Source: Paracoccus sp. (in: a-proteobacteria) (GTDB lineage: Bacteria > Pseudomonadota > Alphaproteobacteria > Rhodobacterales > Rhodobacteraceae). From it: a stretch of DNA of 64,000 bases. Within the stretch, counting starts at the first letter, position 1, and every line of letters starts with the position of its first letter. The stretch covers positions 1-64,000 of the forward strand of contig NZ_JAUNTW010000003.1 in assembly GCF_030538495.1 (NCBI RefSeq), read 5' to 3'. Both the position numbers and the translations under genes were made by a program. The notes below the pieces were generated by a model. It saw only the letters and a program-made list of their open reading frames with translations. It had not been told where the DNA came from and did no database searches. Below, in pieces: positions 9,201 to 20,984 of the stretch.

Positions 9201-9977
9201 ATGGCCTTTGACACCATTCTTGTTGAAATCGACGACGACGTTGCCTTGATCCGTCTGAACCGTCCGCAGGCGCTGAACGCGCTGAACGGGCAGTTGCTGA
9301 CCGAATTGTCCACGGCCCTGGCTGATGCCGACCGCAACGACAAGGTGCGCTGCATCGTTCTGACCGGCAGCGAAAAGGCGTTCGCCGCCGGTGCCGACAT
9401 CAAAGAAATGTCCACGAAATCCTTTGTGGACGTGTATCAAGAGGATCTGTTTGGCGACAAGATCGAGACGATCAACCGCGTGCGCAAACCGATCATCGCC
9501 GCGGTCAGCGGTTACGCTTTGGGCGGCGGCTGTGAATTGGCGATGATGTGCGATTTCATCATCGCATCCGAATCGGCCAAGTTCGGCCAGCCGGAAATCA
9601 ATCTGGGCGTGGTTGCCGGCATCGGCGGATCGCAGCGTCTGACCCGCTTTGTCGGCAAATCCAAGGCCATGGACATGAACCTGACCGGCCGTTTCATGGA
9701 CGCAGCCGAAGCTGAACGGTCCGGTCTGGTCAGCCGCGTGGTTCCGAACGCGCAATTGCTGCCCGAAGCCATGGCCGCCGCCAAGAAAATCGCCGCCAAA
9801 TCGCAAATCGCGGTGAAAACCGTGAAAGAGGCGGTCAATCGCAGCTATGAAACCACCCTGCGCGAAGGTCTGCTGTTTGAACGCCGCGTGTTCCACGCCC
9901 TGTTCGCGACCGAGGACCAGAAAGAAGGCATGGCCGCATTTACCGAAAAACGCGAACCGCAATTCCGCGACCGCTGA
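9201..9977 (+). CDS. Enoyl-CoA hydratase (crotonase family)
   Basis: 258 residues, the normal crotonase length. Oxyanion-hole sequences AAGADIKEM and [13 protein letters not shown] and both catalytic glutamates (in GGGCELA and QPEINLG) are present, so an active short-chain enoyl-CoA hydratase of beta-oxidation is likely. Good AAAGGGGGGAAGCC site upstream. Lying between mutM and rpsT is the usual Rhodobacterales arrangement. A strong terminator follows. Confidence 0.93.
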   Translation: MAFDTILVEIDDDVALIRLNRPQALNALNGQLLTELSTALADADRNDKVRCIVLTGSEKAFAAGADIKEMSTKSFVDVYQEDLFGDKIETINRVRKPIIAAVSGYALGGGCELAMMCDFIIASESAKFGQPEINLGVVAGIGGSQRLTRFVGKSKAMDMNLTGRFMDAAEAERSGLVSRVVPNAQLLPEAMAAAKKIAAKSQIAVKTVKEAVNRSYETTLREGLLFERRVFHALFATEDQKEGMAAFTEKREPQFRDR

Positions 9978-9984
9978 TCTGAAC

Positions 9985-10007
9985 GGGGGGCGTTTGCCCC
10001 CCTTTCG
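9985..10007 (+). terminator. Terminator between the convergent hydratase and carbonic anhydrase genes
   Basis: GGGGGGC (9985-9991), loop GTTT, GCCCCCC (9996-10002), then TTTCGTT. It ends right at the stop of the convergent carbonic anhydrase gene and could serve the hydratase gene. Confidence 0.75.
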
Positions 10008-10697
10008 TTAATCGTCCAGAAACTGCACCTGCCCGGTGGCAATGTCGTAAACGGCGGCAACGATGCGCAGTTGACCGTCCTTGATCGCATCCGACAGTGC
10101 CGCCGATCGCGACGCCAGCCGCAGGGCCGACAGCCGCGCATTCTGCGCAATCGCGCGATCCAGCAACGCCCCGCCGTCTTCGGCCTGCGCCCGCGCCACG
10201 GCGGGCAGGATCGACACCGCCAGTTGATCCAGATTGCCGGGCAGAATCTCGTTCTTATCCGCGACCTTAATCGCCGCATCGACCGCGCCACAGCCCGAAT
10301 GGCCCAGCACAACGACCAGCGATGTTCCCAAAAACGCGACCGCATATTCCAGACTGGCCAGCACATCGGCATTCACGACATTGCCCGCCAGACGGCACAC
10401 GAACAGGTCGCCCGGCTTCAGATCAAAGGCCAGTTCGGGGGCCACGCGGCTGTCAGCGCAGCCCAGAATCGCCGCAAAGGGCGCCTGCGACGCCGCGCGT
10501 TCCACCCGCCCCGCCGCATGATCGCGCGCCGGTATCTCGCCCGCGACGTAACGCGCGTTCCCGTCCCGCAGCCGCACCAGGGCCTGATCCGGGGTCAGCC
10601 CCGCGCGGTCTTTGTCCAGAACCGACCCGGATTTATCGCTGTCTTTCATCAGCTTGTCGGCGGCGTCTTTGGCGTCATGAAAGATGTCATCGCTCAT
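10008..10697 (-). CDS. Beta-class carbonic anhydrase
   Basis: 229 residues from ATG 10697 (MSDDIFHDAK), which has an AGGAGA site; an upstream in-frame ATG would extend without a ribosome site. Zinc ligands and active-site dyad of beta-carbonic anhydrases are seen: CADSRVAPE (Cys, Asp-Arg) and GHSGCGA (His, Cys). The enzyme interconverts CO2 and bicarbonate, probably in the cytoplasm, as no signal peptide is visible. The first ~45 residues (acidic/Lys-rich, MKDSDKSGSVLDKDRAGLT) are a longer N-terminal leader than many family members. It interrupts the otherwise co-directional mutM-rpsT-dnaA line. Confidence 0.92.
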   Translation of the reverse strand: MSDDIFHDAKDAADKLMKDSDKSGSVLDKDRAGLTPDQALVRLRDGNARYVAGEIPARDHAAGRVERAASQAPFAAILGCADSRVAPELAFDLKPGDLFVCRLAGNVVNADVLASLEYAVAFLGTSLVVVLGHSGCGAVDAAIKVADKNEILPGNLDQLAVSILPAVARAQAEDGGALLDRAIAQNARLSALRLASRSAALSDAIKDGQLRIVAAVYDIATGQVQFLDD

Positions 10698-10906
10698 CGC
10701 GTTCTCCTGTTTTGGGGATAACCCGGTGGTGGCGGGGGCGTTCCGCGACAAAGGGGCTTTTCTTTTCGGTGCAAATGCCGTAATGGCTGCGGCTTACATG
10801 CGCGTGGGCCCGCTTAGGCAAGAATCATGACCGTTCCCTGCGGGGTTCGGGGCCGTGGGTCTTTTGCGCAAACGAAACGCAAATGACCCGATAAGGACCA
10901 AAAAAC

Positions 10907-11176
10907 ATGGCCAATACGCCCCAGTCGAAAAAACGCGCCCGCCAGATCGAGCGTCGCACCGAAGTGAACAAAGCCCGCCGTTCGCGCATCCGCACCTTCC
11001 TGCGCAAAGTCGAAGAAGCAATCGCCGGCGGCAATGCTGACACCGCCCGCACCGCGCTGCAACAGGCGCAGTCGGAACTGATGCGCGGCGTCAGCAAAGG
11101 CATCATCCACAAAAACACCGCATCGCGCAAAATGTCGCGCCTGTCGGCCCGCGTGAAAGCCGTGGCGACCGCATAA
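10907..11176 (+). CDS. rpsT: 30S ribosomal protein S20
   Basis: 89 residues, very basic, starting [13 protein letters not shown] with the S20 pattern KRxRQxExRxxxNKxRRSRIRT. It binds 16S rRNA in the small subunit. Start ATG 10907 follows GATAAGGACC. It stands alone, with a terminator 45 bp downstream, upstream of dnaA as usual in Rhodobacterales. Confidence 0.97.
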   Translation: MANTPQSKKRARQIERRTEVNKARRSRIRTFLRKVEEAIAGGNADTARTALQQAQSELMRGVSKGIIHKNTASRKMSRLSARVKAVATA

Positions 11177-11221
11177 TCGCCCCCGGCCTGCGGGCCGAAT
11201 CGCAATATCGAATATTTTTTC

Positions 11222-11252
11222 AAAGGCGCCGGTTTATTCCTGCGCCTTTTTT
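11222..11252 (+). terminator. rpsT intrinsic terminator
   Basis: AAAGGCGC (11222-11229) pairs with GCGCCTTT (11242-11249), followed by a T-run: a typical rho-independent terminator. Confidence 0.8.
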
Positions 11253-11676
11253 GCCGATGCAGCGCCATCATTCGGAAAAGTGTTGGGAAACAAGGCGCTG
11301 AAAAAATCTGTAACAGACTCAACCCATTCGCAGATTCGCGGCGCATCAATCGCTGTCAAGCGCGTTGTTCAGTTGCGCAGCGTGGACGCTTGGGGATAAC
11401 TTGGCCCCTGCGATTCACGGGTCGCATGGGGACGGGCCACCGACAGAATCAGGACAACAGCCTGACGGTCGGGGGCGGACAGGGCAAACGTCCTGTCCAA
11501 AGATCCGCGGTGACTGGCTGCCACTGGCCGCCGCCGGATCTTGTGTCTGACAGGATAACGGGCCTGCGCCCATTCATGCGACCCCGCCGGGGCCGTTGGG
11601 TGGGTTTTTGCCTGTTGCCGCCATGCAATGCCGGATCGGGCCGCATCAGATGGGCTGATGCGGGGGCATAACCGTT
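11253..11676 (+). promoter_or_regulatory. 424-bp dnaA upstream region with dyads and CcrM sites; oriC not proven
   Basis: No gene seen. Four GANTC sites (11316, 11333, 11412, 11446) cluster in 135 bp. TGGGGATAA at 11391-11399 is one base from the DnaA box complement TGTGGATAA; no further good box was found, so an origin here is only possible. Two perfect dyads stand out: GGACAGG/CCTGTCC (11477-11498) and CCGCATCAG/CTGATGCGG (11641-11663), the latter ending 13 bp before the dnaA GTG. Confidence 0.45.
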
Positions 11677-13032
11677 GTGGGGCAAAAAATGGAACAGATC
11701 TGGGGTCAAGCCTGCGCCGAGCTGGAAAACAGCATCGGGCAAAACAATTTTAACCACTGGATCAAACCGTTGCGCCTGACCGGGATTGATGATGGCGCCG
11801 CCCTCTTCACCAGCCCGACCCGGTTTATTTCCGATTGGGTCAGCCGCCATTTCACCGCGCAGATTCTGGCCGTTCTGGGCGGTCTGGGCCTGCCCGCCGA
11901 ACGGCTGCGTTTTGACGTGATCGCTCAGCCCGCGCGCCCGGCCGCGACCGACACCGACACCCCGGCCCCGACCCGCACGGCCCCGCGCGGCGATCTGGGC
12001 GCGCCGCTGGATGCGCGCTTCACATTCGACAATTTCGTTGTCGGCAAGCCGAACGAGCTGGCCCATGCCGCCGCCCGCCGCGTGGCCCAAGGCGGGCCGG
12101 TGGGGTTCAACCCGCTGTTTCTCTATGGCGGGGTGGGGTTGGGCAAAACCCACCTGATGCACGCGATTGCGCATGATTACCAAACCCGCCACCCGGCGTC
12201 GCAGGTGATGTATCTGTCGGCCGAACAATTCATGTATCGGTTCGTTCAGGCCCTGCGCGAACGGGCGATCATGGACTTCAAGGGCCTGTTTCGCAACGTG
12301 AATATGCTGATGGTCGATGACGTGCAGTTCATCGCCGGCAAAGACAGCACGCAAGAGGAATTTTTCCACACGTTCAACGCTTTGGTTGATCAGGGCAAAC
12401 AGATCGTGATTTCCGCCGACCGCGCCCCCGCCGAAATCAAGGGGCTGGAAGAACGGATCAAATCGCGCCTGTCCTGTGGTCTGATCGTGGATTTGCACCC
12501 GACCACCTATGAATTGCGGCTGGGGATTTTGCAGTCGAAAACCGACGCCTTCCGCGCGCAGCACCCCGATCTGCAAATCGGCACGGGCGTGCTGGAGTTT
12601 CTGGCGCATCGCATCACCACCAACGTCCGCGTGCTGGAAGGCGCGCTGCAACGCCTGTTCGCCCATGCCAGCCTGTTGCGCCGCGAAATCACGTTAGAGG
12701 TCGCGCAGGAATGTCTGACCGATATTCTGCGCACCAATGACCGCAAAATCAGCATTGATGACATTCAGCGCAAGGTCGCGGAACATTACAACATCCGTCT
12801 GGCCGATATGATGGGGCCGAAACGCGCCCGCAACGTCGCCCGCCCGCGCCAGATCGCGATGTATCTGTCGAAACAGCTGACCAGCCGGTCTTTGCCCGAA
12901 ATCGGGCGGCGTTTTGGGGGCCGCGACCACACCACCATCATGCACGGCGTCCGCAAGATCGAGGAATTGGCCAGCGACGACACCGCACTGGCCGAAGATC
13001 TGACCATGCTGCGCCGCCTGCTTGAGGCATAA
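11677..13032 (+). CDS. dnaA: DnaA, chromosomal replication initiator
   Basis: 451 residues. Domain I is recognisable (WGQACAELENSIGQNNFNHWI), a Pro/Thr-rich linker lies near residues 85-110, the AAA+ domain has Walker A GGVGLGKTHL and Walker B MLMVDDVQF, and the C-terminal DNA-binding signature GGRDHTTIMHGVRKIE is intact. It opens the origin and binds DnaA boxes. I use GTG 11677; ATG 11689 (MEQIWGQAC) is an alternative with GGGG 5-8 bases upstream. A stable hairpin just upstream may control translation. Confidence 0.96.
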   Translation: MGQKMEQIWGQACAELENSIGQNNFNHWIKPLRLTGIDDGAALFTSPTRFISDWVSRHFTAQILAVLGGLGLPAERLRFDVIAQPARPAATDTDTPAPTRTAPRGDLGAPLDARFTFDNFVVGKPNELAHAAARRVAQGGPVGFNPLFLYGGVGLGKTHLMHAIAHDYQTRHPASQVMYLSAEQFMYRFVQALRERAIMDFKGLFRNVNMLMVDDVQFIAGKDSTQEEFFHTFNALVDQGKQIVISADRAPAEIKGLEERIKSRLSCGLIVDLHPTTYELRLGILQSKTDAFRAQHPDLQIGTGVLEFLAHRITTNVRVLEGALQRLFAHASLLRREITLEVAQECLTDILRTNDRKISIDDIQRKVAEHYNIRLADMMGPKRARNVARPRQIAMYLSKQLTSRSLPEIGRRFGGRDHTTIMHGVRKIEELASDDTALAEDLTMLRRLLEA

Positions 13033-13104
13033 CCATCTTGTGACCGGGCGCGGCTGCGGTTACACAGCGGGTTCGGGCATGGCCTTTCGGAACAGGGGAA
13101 ACGG

Positions 13105-14223
13105 ATGAAATTCTCGATCGAACGTGCGGTTCTGGTCAAGGCCGTGGCACAGGCGCAATCCGTGGTCGAACGCCGCAACACCATTCCGATTCTGGCCAAC
13201 GTCCTGATCGAGGCCAAAGACGATGCCGTCAGCTTCCGCGCCACCGATCTGGACACCGAGGTTGTGGACCGCGCCATGGCGCAGATCGAACGCCCCGGCG
13301 CCACCACCGTCAACGCCGCGCTGCTGAACGAAATCGCGCGCAAACTGCCCGATGGCGCTCTGGTCCAGATCAGCGCCGATGACGCCACGGGGCGTTTGAC
13401 GGTGCAGGCGGGGCGGTCGAATTTCAGCCTCGCGACCCTGCCGCGTCAGGATTTCCCGGTGATGGCAACCAGCGAATACAGCGCCAATTTCACCGCCAAG
13501 GCGGGCGTGCTGCGCCGGTTGTTCGATAAGGCGAAATTCGCCATCTCGACCGAGGAAACGCGGTATTATCTGAACGGCGTTTACATGCATGTCGCCCAGA
13601 CCGAAGACGGTCCCGGCCTGCGCTGCGTGGCGACCGATGGTCACCGTCTGGCGCGGATTGATGCGCCCCTGCCGAACGGCGCGGCGGATATGCCGGGCGT
13701 AATCGTGCCGCGCAAAACGGTGGCTGAATTGCGCAAGCTGCTGGATGACGAAGACGCCGACATCGCCGTGTCGGTCAGCGAAACCAAGGTGCGCTTTGCC
13801 ACCCCCACCATCACCCTGTCGTCCAAGGTGATCGACGGCACCTTCCCCGATTATGGCCGCGTGATCCCCACCGGCAACACCCGCCAGTTAGAGGTTGACG
13901 CCGCCGATTTCGCCCGCGCCGTGGACCGCGTGGCCACCGTGTCGTCCGAACGGTCGCGCGCGGTGAAACTGTCGCTGGATGCCGACCGTCTGGTGCTGTC
14001 GGTGAACGCCCCCGATGCCGGGGCGGCGGACGAAGAACTGATCGTCGCCTATGCCGATGAACCGCTGGAAATTGGCTTTAACGCCAAATACTTGCAAGAA
14101 ATCGCCGCGCAGGTGGATCGTGACAATGCGGTGTTTCTGTTCAACGGCTCGGGCGATGCCGCGCTGATCCGCGAAGGCAGCGATCAGACGGCGGTCTATG
14201 TCGTCATGCCGATGCGCGTGTGA
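13105..14223 (+). CDS. dnaN: DnaN, DNA polymerase III sliding clamp
   Basis: 372 residues (MKFSIERAVLVKAVAQAQSV), the standard beta-clamp length, ending in the conserved VYVVMPMRV. It forms the ring that tethers Pol III to DNA. Good AGGGGAAACGG site before ATG 13105; 72 bp after dnaA, and its TGA overlaps the recF GTG. Confidence 0.97.
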   Translation: MKFSIERAVLVKAVAQAQSVVERRNTIPILANVLIEAKDDAVSFRATDLDTEVVDRAMAQIERPGATTVNAALLNEIARKLPDGALVQISADDATGRLTVQAGRSNFSLATLPRQDFPVMATSEYSANFTAKAGVLRRLFDKAKFAISTEETRYYLNGVYMHVAQTEDGPGLRCVATDGHRLARIDAPLPNGAADMPGVIVPRKTVAELRKLLDDEDADIAVSVSETKVRFATPTITLSSKVIDGTFPDYGRVIPTGNTRQLEVDAADFARAVDRVATVSSERSRAVKLSLDADRLVLSVNAPDAGAADEELIVAYADEPLEIGFNAKYLQEIAAQVDRDNAVFLFNGSGDAALIREGSDQTAVYVVMPMRV

Positions 14224-15290
14224 CGCTGCACCGGCTGACGCTGGCGCAATTCCGGTCTTGGCCGCGTCTGGAACTGGACCTGGACGCGCGGCCGCTGGCG
14301 ATCTATGGCCCGAACGGGTCGGGCAAAACCAACATTCTGGAAGCGGTGTCGATGCTGGCCCCCGGTCGTGGTCTGCGCGGCGTTCCCGCCCCCGATCAGG
14401 CGCGGCAGGGACCGGACGCGGGCTGGCGCATCCGCGCGGGTCTGGGCGATGACGATGTGGCGATCACCGCGCCGCCGGGCGGGTCGCGCAGCGTGGCCGT
14501 GAATGACAAGGCGGTGCCGCAAACCGCGCTTGCGCGGCTGGTGCGGGTGGTGTGGCTGGTCCCGGCCATGGACCGGCTGTGGTCGGACGCGCCCGAAGGC
14601 CGACGCCGCTTTCTGGATCGGATCACGCTGTCGCTGATGCCCGATCATGCCGATCATGCGCTGACCTATGACCGGGCGATGCGGGAACGCAACCGCCTGC
14701 TGCGCGATGAGGTGCGCGATCCGGGCTGGTATCGCGCCTTGGAATCGCAGATGGCGGATGCGGGCGCGGCGCTGACGCGCAACCGTCAGGCGGCGCTGAC
14801 TGCGATTATGACGGCCCAGACGGGGGGCGATTTTCCCGCCGCCACCCTGTCCCTGCTGCCCGGTGAAGGTCACGCCGATGACCCCGACCCCGCCAGCATC
14901 GCCGCGCGTCTGGCGGCGATGCGCCCGCGCGATCTGGCCGCCGGGCGCAGCCTGTCCGGCCCGCACCGCGCCGATCTGGGCGCGCAGTGGGGGCCGCAGA
15001 ACATGCCCGCCGCCCTGTCATCGACCGGCGAACAAAAGGCGCTGCTGTTGTCGTTGATCTTGGCCAATGCCCGCGCGCTGTCGGATCAGCCGGTGCTGTT
15101 GCTGCTGGATGAGGTCGCGGCCCATCTGGACGCCGACCGCCGCGCCGCGCTGTATCACCAGATCACCACCCTTCCCGCGCGCAGTCTGCTGACCGGGACC
15201 GGCGCGGAATTATTCGCCGATTTCCCCGCCGCCCGGATGCTGTCCGTGGCCAAGGCGGGTGGCGCGTCACAGATCGCCGCATATCCGTAA
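14220..15290 (+). CDS. recF: RecF, recombination mediator ATPase
   Basis: 356 residues of the SMC-like RecF family: Walker A IYGPNGSGKTN near residue 35, the signature LSSTGEQKALLLSLILA and Walker B LLLLDEVAAHLDADR in the C-terminal part. It loads RecA at gaps with RecO/RecR. GTG 14220 overlaps the dnaN stop by 4 bp, so translation is coupled. Confidence 0.95.
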   Translation: MTLHRLTLAQFRSWPRLELDLDARPLAIYGPNGSGKTNILEAVSMLAPGRGLRGVPAPDQARQGPDAGWRIRAGLGDDDVAITAPPGGSRSVAVNDKAVPQTALARLVRVVWLVPAMDRLWSDAPEGRRRFLDRITLSLMPDHADHALTYDRAMRERNRLLRDEVRDPGWYRALESQMADAGAALTRNRQAALTAIMTAQTGGDFPAATLSLLPGEGHADDPDPASIAARLAAMRPRDLAAGRSLSGPHRADLGAQWGPQNMPAALSSTGEQKALLLSLILANARALSDQPVLLLLDEVAAHLDADRRAALYHQITTLPARSLLTGTGAELFADFPAARMLSVAKAGGASQIAAYP

Positions 15291-15311
15291 AAAACCAAGG
15301 CTTTTGCGTGA

Positions 15312-17801
<2,490 letters not shown>

Positions 17802-17809
17802 CGCTGGGG

Positions 17810-17832
17810 AATGGGGCCGACACGGCCCCATT
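17810..17832 (+). terminator. gyrB terminator hairpin
   Basis: AATGGGGCCG (17810-17819), loop ACA, CGGCCCCATT (17823-17832): a perfect 10-bp stem starting 8 bp after the gyrB stop, without a long U-tract. Near-copies occur at 18074-18094 and 18748-18768. Confidence 0.65.
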
Positions 17833-18747
17833 CTGTGTTGTGCCTGACGGGATGCCGCCTGTGCGACGGCGCGGTCGGCAAACGTCAATGGCGGCCTCCA
17901 AAACCTCGCGGACGATTCGTTAACTAAACAGGCGCGGGAACGTGCGAACGATACGCCGGCAGGTGGGTCCGCTGCGGCCCGCCCCGGCAGCAGCCCCCCA
18001 AACAAGGGCGGTCATCCGTCAACCAAACTGCCCTGCGACGTGGTTATGTCATCCGGCAAAGCGCAGGCGGGACATGGGGGCGCATCGGCCCCACTCTGCC
18101 TTATGCCAGACGCGACGACGCAGCATCCAAGAAACCCGACGGATGAGATGGGCAAACCCGCCTTAAATACCCCCTTTTCGGCCGAAAATCTGGACATTTA
18201 AGGCGCGAGTTAGGGAAATCTTTATCCTTTGCCCCTAAGACAGCGGGGCCGGGGGATGTTCCCGGCGCCGTTTCAGGGGCCGCGCGTGATCCGATACCTT
18301 GCCATTGTGATGATCTGCGCCGCATGGGTGATGCCGTGGCTGGTGCGGTTCATCAAACTGATCCGGCTTAGGCGCAATTTTGCCCGGAAAACCGCGCTGC
18401 CAATCGACGAACTGGACCTTGCACGCCGCGAAACAGGGCCAATATTGCCCGATTTTACGTTGCCCAAGCCTGAACCTGGCAACATTCAGGCACTGGCCGA
18501 TGATCCATTCGCCAACCGGGCGCGCGACGTCGTCGAGCATCGGCACGGGATTATTCCCCCGGTCGGTGGAGCATCTGGGTGTTTGGCACAGAGGGATGCG
18601 GCTCTATTTCGCCTAATGCCGGACGGGACGCAGCAGCATCGACGCCGTGGGCGACGGATCGCTAACCATACCGACAGGCGACATGCTGGAATATTAGCGC
18701 AAGGTTATCCCCGGTCAGCCGAAAATCTCGGCCTTCCCGGCGGTGAC
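17833..18747. repeat. Decayed direct repeats in the gyrB/argD gap
   Basis: No intact gene. The stretch holds ghosts of the gyrB 3' end: GAAAATCTGGACATTTAA at 18183-18200 repeats the gyrB tail (17783-17801, GAAAATCTGGACATCTGA), and GAAAATCTCGG at 18721 is a weaker third copy at the same distance from the hairpin at 18748. The hairpin recurs at 18074-18094. A third block, GCCTTATGCCAGACG..GCAGCATC (about 18098-18127), recurs as GCCTAATGCCGGACG..GCAGCATC (about 18612-18641). A weak + strand membrane-protein-like frame (GTG 18286, VIRYLAIVMICAAWVMPWL then LIRLRRNF) runs with no stop into antisense of argD and is most likely a remnant. Confidence 0.55.
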
Positions 18748-18768
18748 ATGGGGCCGATGCGGCCCCAT
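18748..18768 (-). terminator. argD terminator hairpin
   Basis: ATGGGGCCG/CGGCCCCAT (18748-18756 and 18760-18768), 6 bp beyond the argD stop on the minus strand. Almost the same hairpin ends gyrB. Confidence 0.6.
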
Positions 18769-18774
18769 TCGGCA

Positions 18775-19944
18775 TTACGCCAACCGCCGCGCCGCCGCGT
18801 CCAGACGGTCAACGGCCTGCGCGATTTCCTCAGCCGTGATGTTCAGCGGCGGCAGCAGGCGCAGCGTGCTATCCGCCGCCGGAACCGTCAGCAGATGTTC
18901 GGCATAGGCGGCCTGCACCAATTCACCCGGCGCGATTTTGCATTTCAGGCCCAGCATCAGCCCGACCCCGCGCACCGATTCGAACAGGTCGGGATGAGCG
19001 GCGACCAGACCTTCCAGCCGCTGGCGGAACAGGGCGGCTTTGCGGTTCACCTCGGCCAGAAAACCGGGGTCGGTGACGATCTGCATCACCCGCGCGCCGA
19101 CCGCGCAGGCCAGCGGGTTGCCGCCATAGGTGGACCCATGCGTTCCTGCGACCATCCCCGACGCCGCGTTTTCCGTCGCCAGCACCGCGCCCAAGGGAAA
19201 GCCGCCGCCGATGCCCTTGGCCACCATCATAATGTCGGGGGTGATGCCCGCATATTCATGCGCGAACAGGCGGCCCGTGCGGGCGATGCCGCATTGCACT
19301 TCGTCCAGAACCATCAGCGCGCCGGTGTCGTCACAGGCCGCGCGCACCCCGCGCAGGCAGACATCGGGCAGCGCGCGGATGCCGCCTTCGCCCTGCACGG
19401 GCTCCAACATGACGGCGGCGGTTTTGTCGGTGATCGCGGCGCGCAGGGCGTCGTGATCGCCCCACGGGATTTGGCGGAAACCGGGCATCAGCGGGCCAAA
19501 GCCCTTAACCATCTTTTCCGACCCGGCGGCGGCGATTGCGCCGGTGGAACGGCCGTGAAACGCGCCTTCGATCGTGATGATTTCGGTGCGGTCCGGCTGG
19601 CCCTGATCATGCCAGTATTTGCGCACCATTTTGATGGCCAGTTCCGCCGCCTCGGTCCCGGAATTGGTGAAAAACACCGTATCGGCAAAGCTGTGTTCGA
19701 CCAGCAGATCGGCCAGCTTTTCCTGTTCGGGGATCTGATACAGGTTCGACACATGCCAGATCTTGCCCGCCTGCTGCGTCAGCGCCGCGACCAGATCGGG
19801 GTTGGCGTGGCCCAGCACATTCACCGCGATTCCCGCGCCCAGATCCAGATATCGGGTGCCATCCGTGGCAATCGCCCAAGCCCCCTGCCCCCGGTCAAAG
19901 GCAATCGGCGCGCGGTTATAGGTCGGCAGAACATGCGGGATCAT
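18775..19944 (-). CDS. argD: Acetylornithine aminotransferase (ArgD family)
   Basis: 389 residues from ATG 19944 (MIPHVLPTYNRAPIAF), class-III PLP aminotransferase. FTNSGTEAAELAIKM, the LDEVQCGIARTG segment and the PLP lysine in MVAKGIGGGFPLGAV are all present. It makes N-acetylornithine in arginine synthesis and may also act on succinyldiaminopimelate. An upstream extension to 20169 exists in frame but runs back through the divergent exporter gene. argF, often next to argD, is not in the window. It faces gyrB across the repeat-filled gap. Confidence 0.92.
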   Translation of the reverse strand: MIPHVLPTYNRAPIAFDRGQGAWAIATDGTRYLDLGAGIAVNVLGHANPDLVAALTQQAGKIWHVSNLYQIPEQEKLADLLVEHSFADTVFFTNSGTEAAELAIKMVRKYWHDQGQPDRTEIITIEGAFHGRSTGAIAAAGSEKMVKGFGPLMPGFRQIPWGDHDALRAAITDKTAAVMLEPVQGEGGIRALPDVCLRGVRAACDDTGALMVLDEVQCGIARTGRLFAHEYAGITPDIMMVAKGIGGGFPLGAVLATENAASGMVAGTHGSTYGGNPLACAVGARVMQIVTDPGFLAEVNRKAALFRQRLEGLVAAHPDLFESVRGVGLMLGLKCKIAPGELVQAAYAEHLLTVPAADSTLRLLPPLNITAEEIAQAVDRLDAAARRLA

Positions 19945-20060
19945 TGGAACCTCGTGCAATATGATGAGACCAGTCAAAGCAAAAATGCGCGCCCAAGCCA
20001 AGCCCCGTCGATGCGCGGAAAGGTCTTGACCGCCGCGCGCCCGGCGCGCAGGAGTGGGAC

Positions 20061-20984
20061 ATGACCACGCCCCCATCTGACCGGCGCGTGACCGTGGCGC
20101 TGATGGTCGCGGCAACGGCGCTGTTTGCATCCACCAGCCTTCTGGCCAAAGCGGTGGGCAGCGGCGCATTGGGTCCGGCGCTGCATCCGCTGATGGTCAG
20201 CGCGGGGCGGTTTGTGTTTGCCTTTATCGCCGTGGCGACGGTTGTTGCCGCGATCCGCCCGCGTCTGACGCGGCCCGATTGGCGCACGCACATCACGCGC
20301 ACGATCTGCGGCTGGGTGGGCATTTCGCTGATGTTTGCCGCCGTGGCGCAGATGCCGCTGCCTGATGCGACGGCGATTTCGTTTCTCAGCCCCGTGTTCA
20401 CCATGCTGCTGGCCATTCCGCTGTTGGGGGAACGGGTCGGTCCGGTCCGCTGGTCAGCGGCGGGGATTGCGCTGTTGGGCGCGGTGATTTTGCTGCGTCC
20501 GGCGGGGGATATTCAGATGGCCGCGTTTTTTGCCTTGGGCGCGGCGGTCGCCATGGGGACGGAATCCATCTTTATCAAACGCTTGGCCGTGCGCGAACAG
20601 CCCTTGCAGGTGCTGTTTATCAATAACGGGATCGGCGCGGTGATTGCATCTGTCGCGGTGATGGCGGTGCTGTCCCGCGCGACGCCCGCGCAATGGGGCG
20701 CGCTGATGGCGATTGGCGGGCTGATCGCCTGCGGGCAGGCGCTGAACCTGTTGGCGATGCGGCGCGATGACGCCAGCTTCGTGGTGCCGTTTTTCTATCT
20801 GACGCTGATCTGGGCGGCGCTGTTCGATCTGTGGTGGTTCGAGGTTCTGCCCGACGGCATCAGCCTGATCGGCGCGGCGGTGATTATCGCGGGCGCGCTG
20901 CTCTTGGTGCTGCGCGACCGGCGGCGGGGCGGCGCGGGGGTCATGCCCTCGACCCAGCGGGGGGATCAGGGTTTCAGGCGGTAA
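20061..20984 (+). CDS. EamA/DMT-superfamily transporter
   Basis: 307 residues with about ten hydrophobic helices in two EamA repeats (for example MVAATALFASTSLLAKAVG; LPDATAISFLSPVFTMLLA; YLTLIWAALFDLWWFEVLP). Such drug/metabolite transporters export small metabolites; the substrate cannot be told. Divergent from argD (116 bp). Its 3' end overlaps the convergent ABC permease gene by 19 bp. Confidence 0.85.
   Translation: MTTPPSDRRVTVALMVAATALFASTSLLAKAVGSGALGPALHPLMVSAGRFVFAFIAVATVVAAIRPRLTRPDWRTHITRTICGWVGISLMFAAVAQMPLPDATAISFLSPVFTMLLAIPLLGERVGPVRWSAAGIALLGAVILLRPAGDIQMAAFFALGAAVAMGTESIFIKRLAVREQPLQVLFINNGIGAVIASVAVMAVLSRATPAQWGALMAIGGLIACGQALNLLAMRRDDASFVVPFFYLTLIWAALFDLWWFEVLPDGISLIGAAVIIAGALLLVLRDRRRGGAGVMPSTQRGDQGFRR

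Noticed and set aside
11253..11676. Chromosomal origin
   Set aside because: Only one near-match DnaA box and no AT-rich unwinding tract were found; dnaA position alone is not enough in alphaproteobacteria.
18229..20064. 611-residue + strand frame starting with a membrane-like segment
   Set aside because: Two thirds is antisense to argD. Only the first ~70 codons look possibly coding and they lack a stop, so I record a remnant and not a gene.
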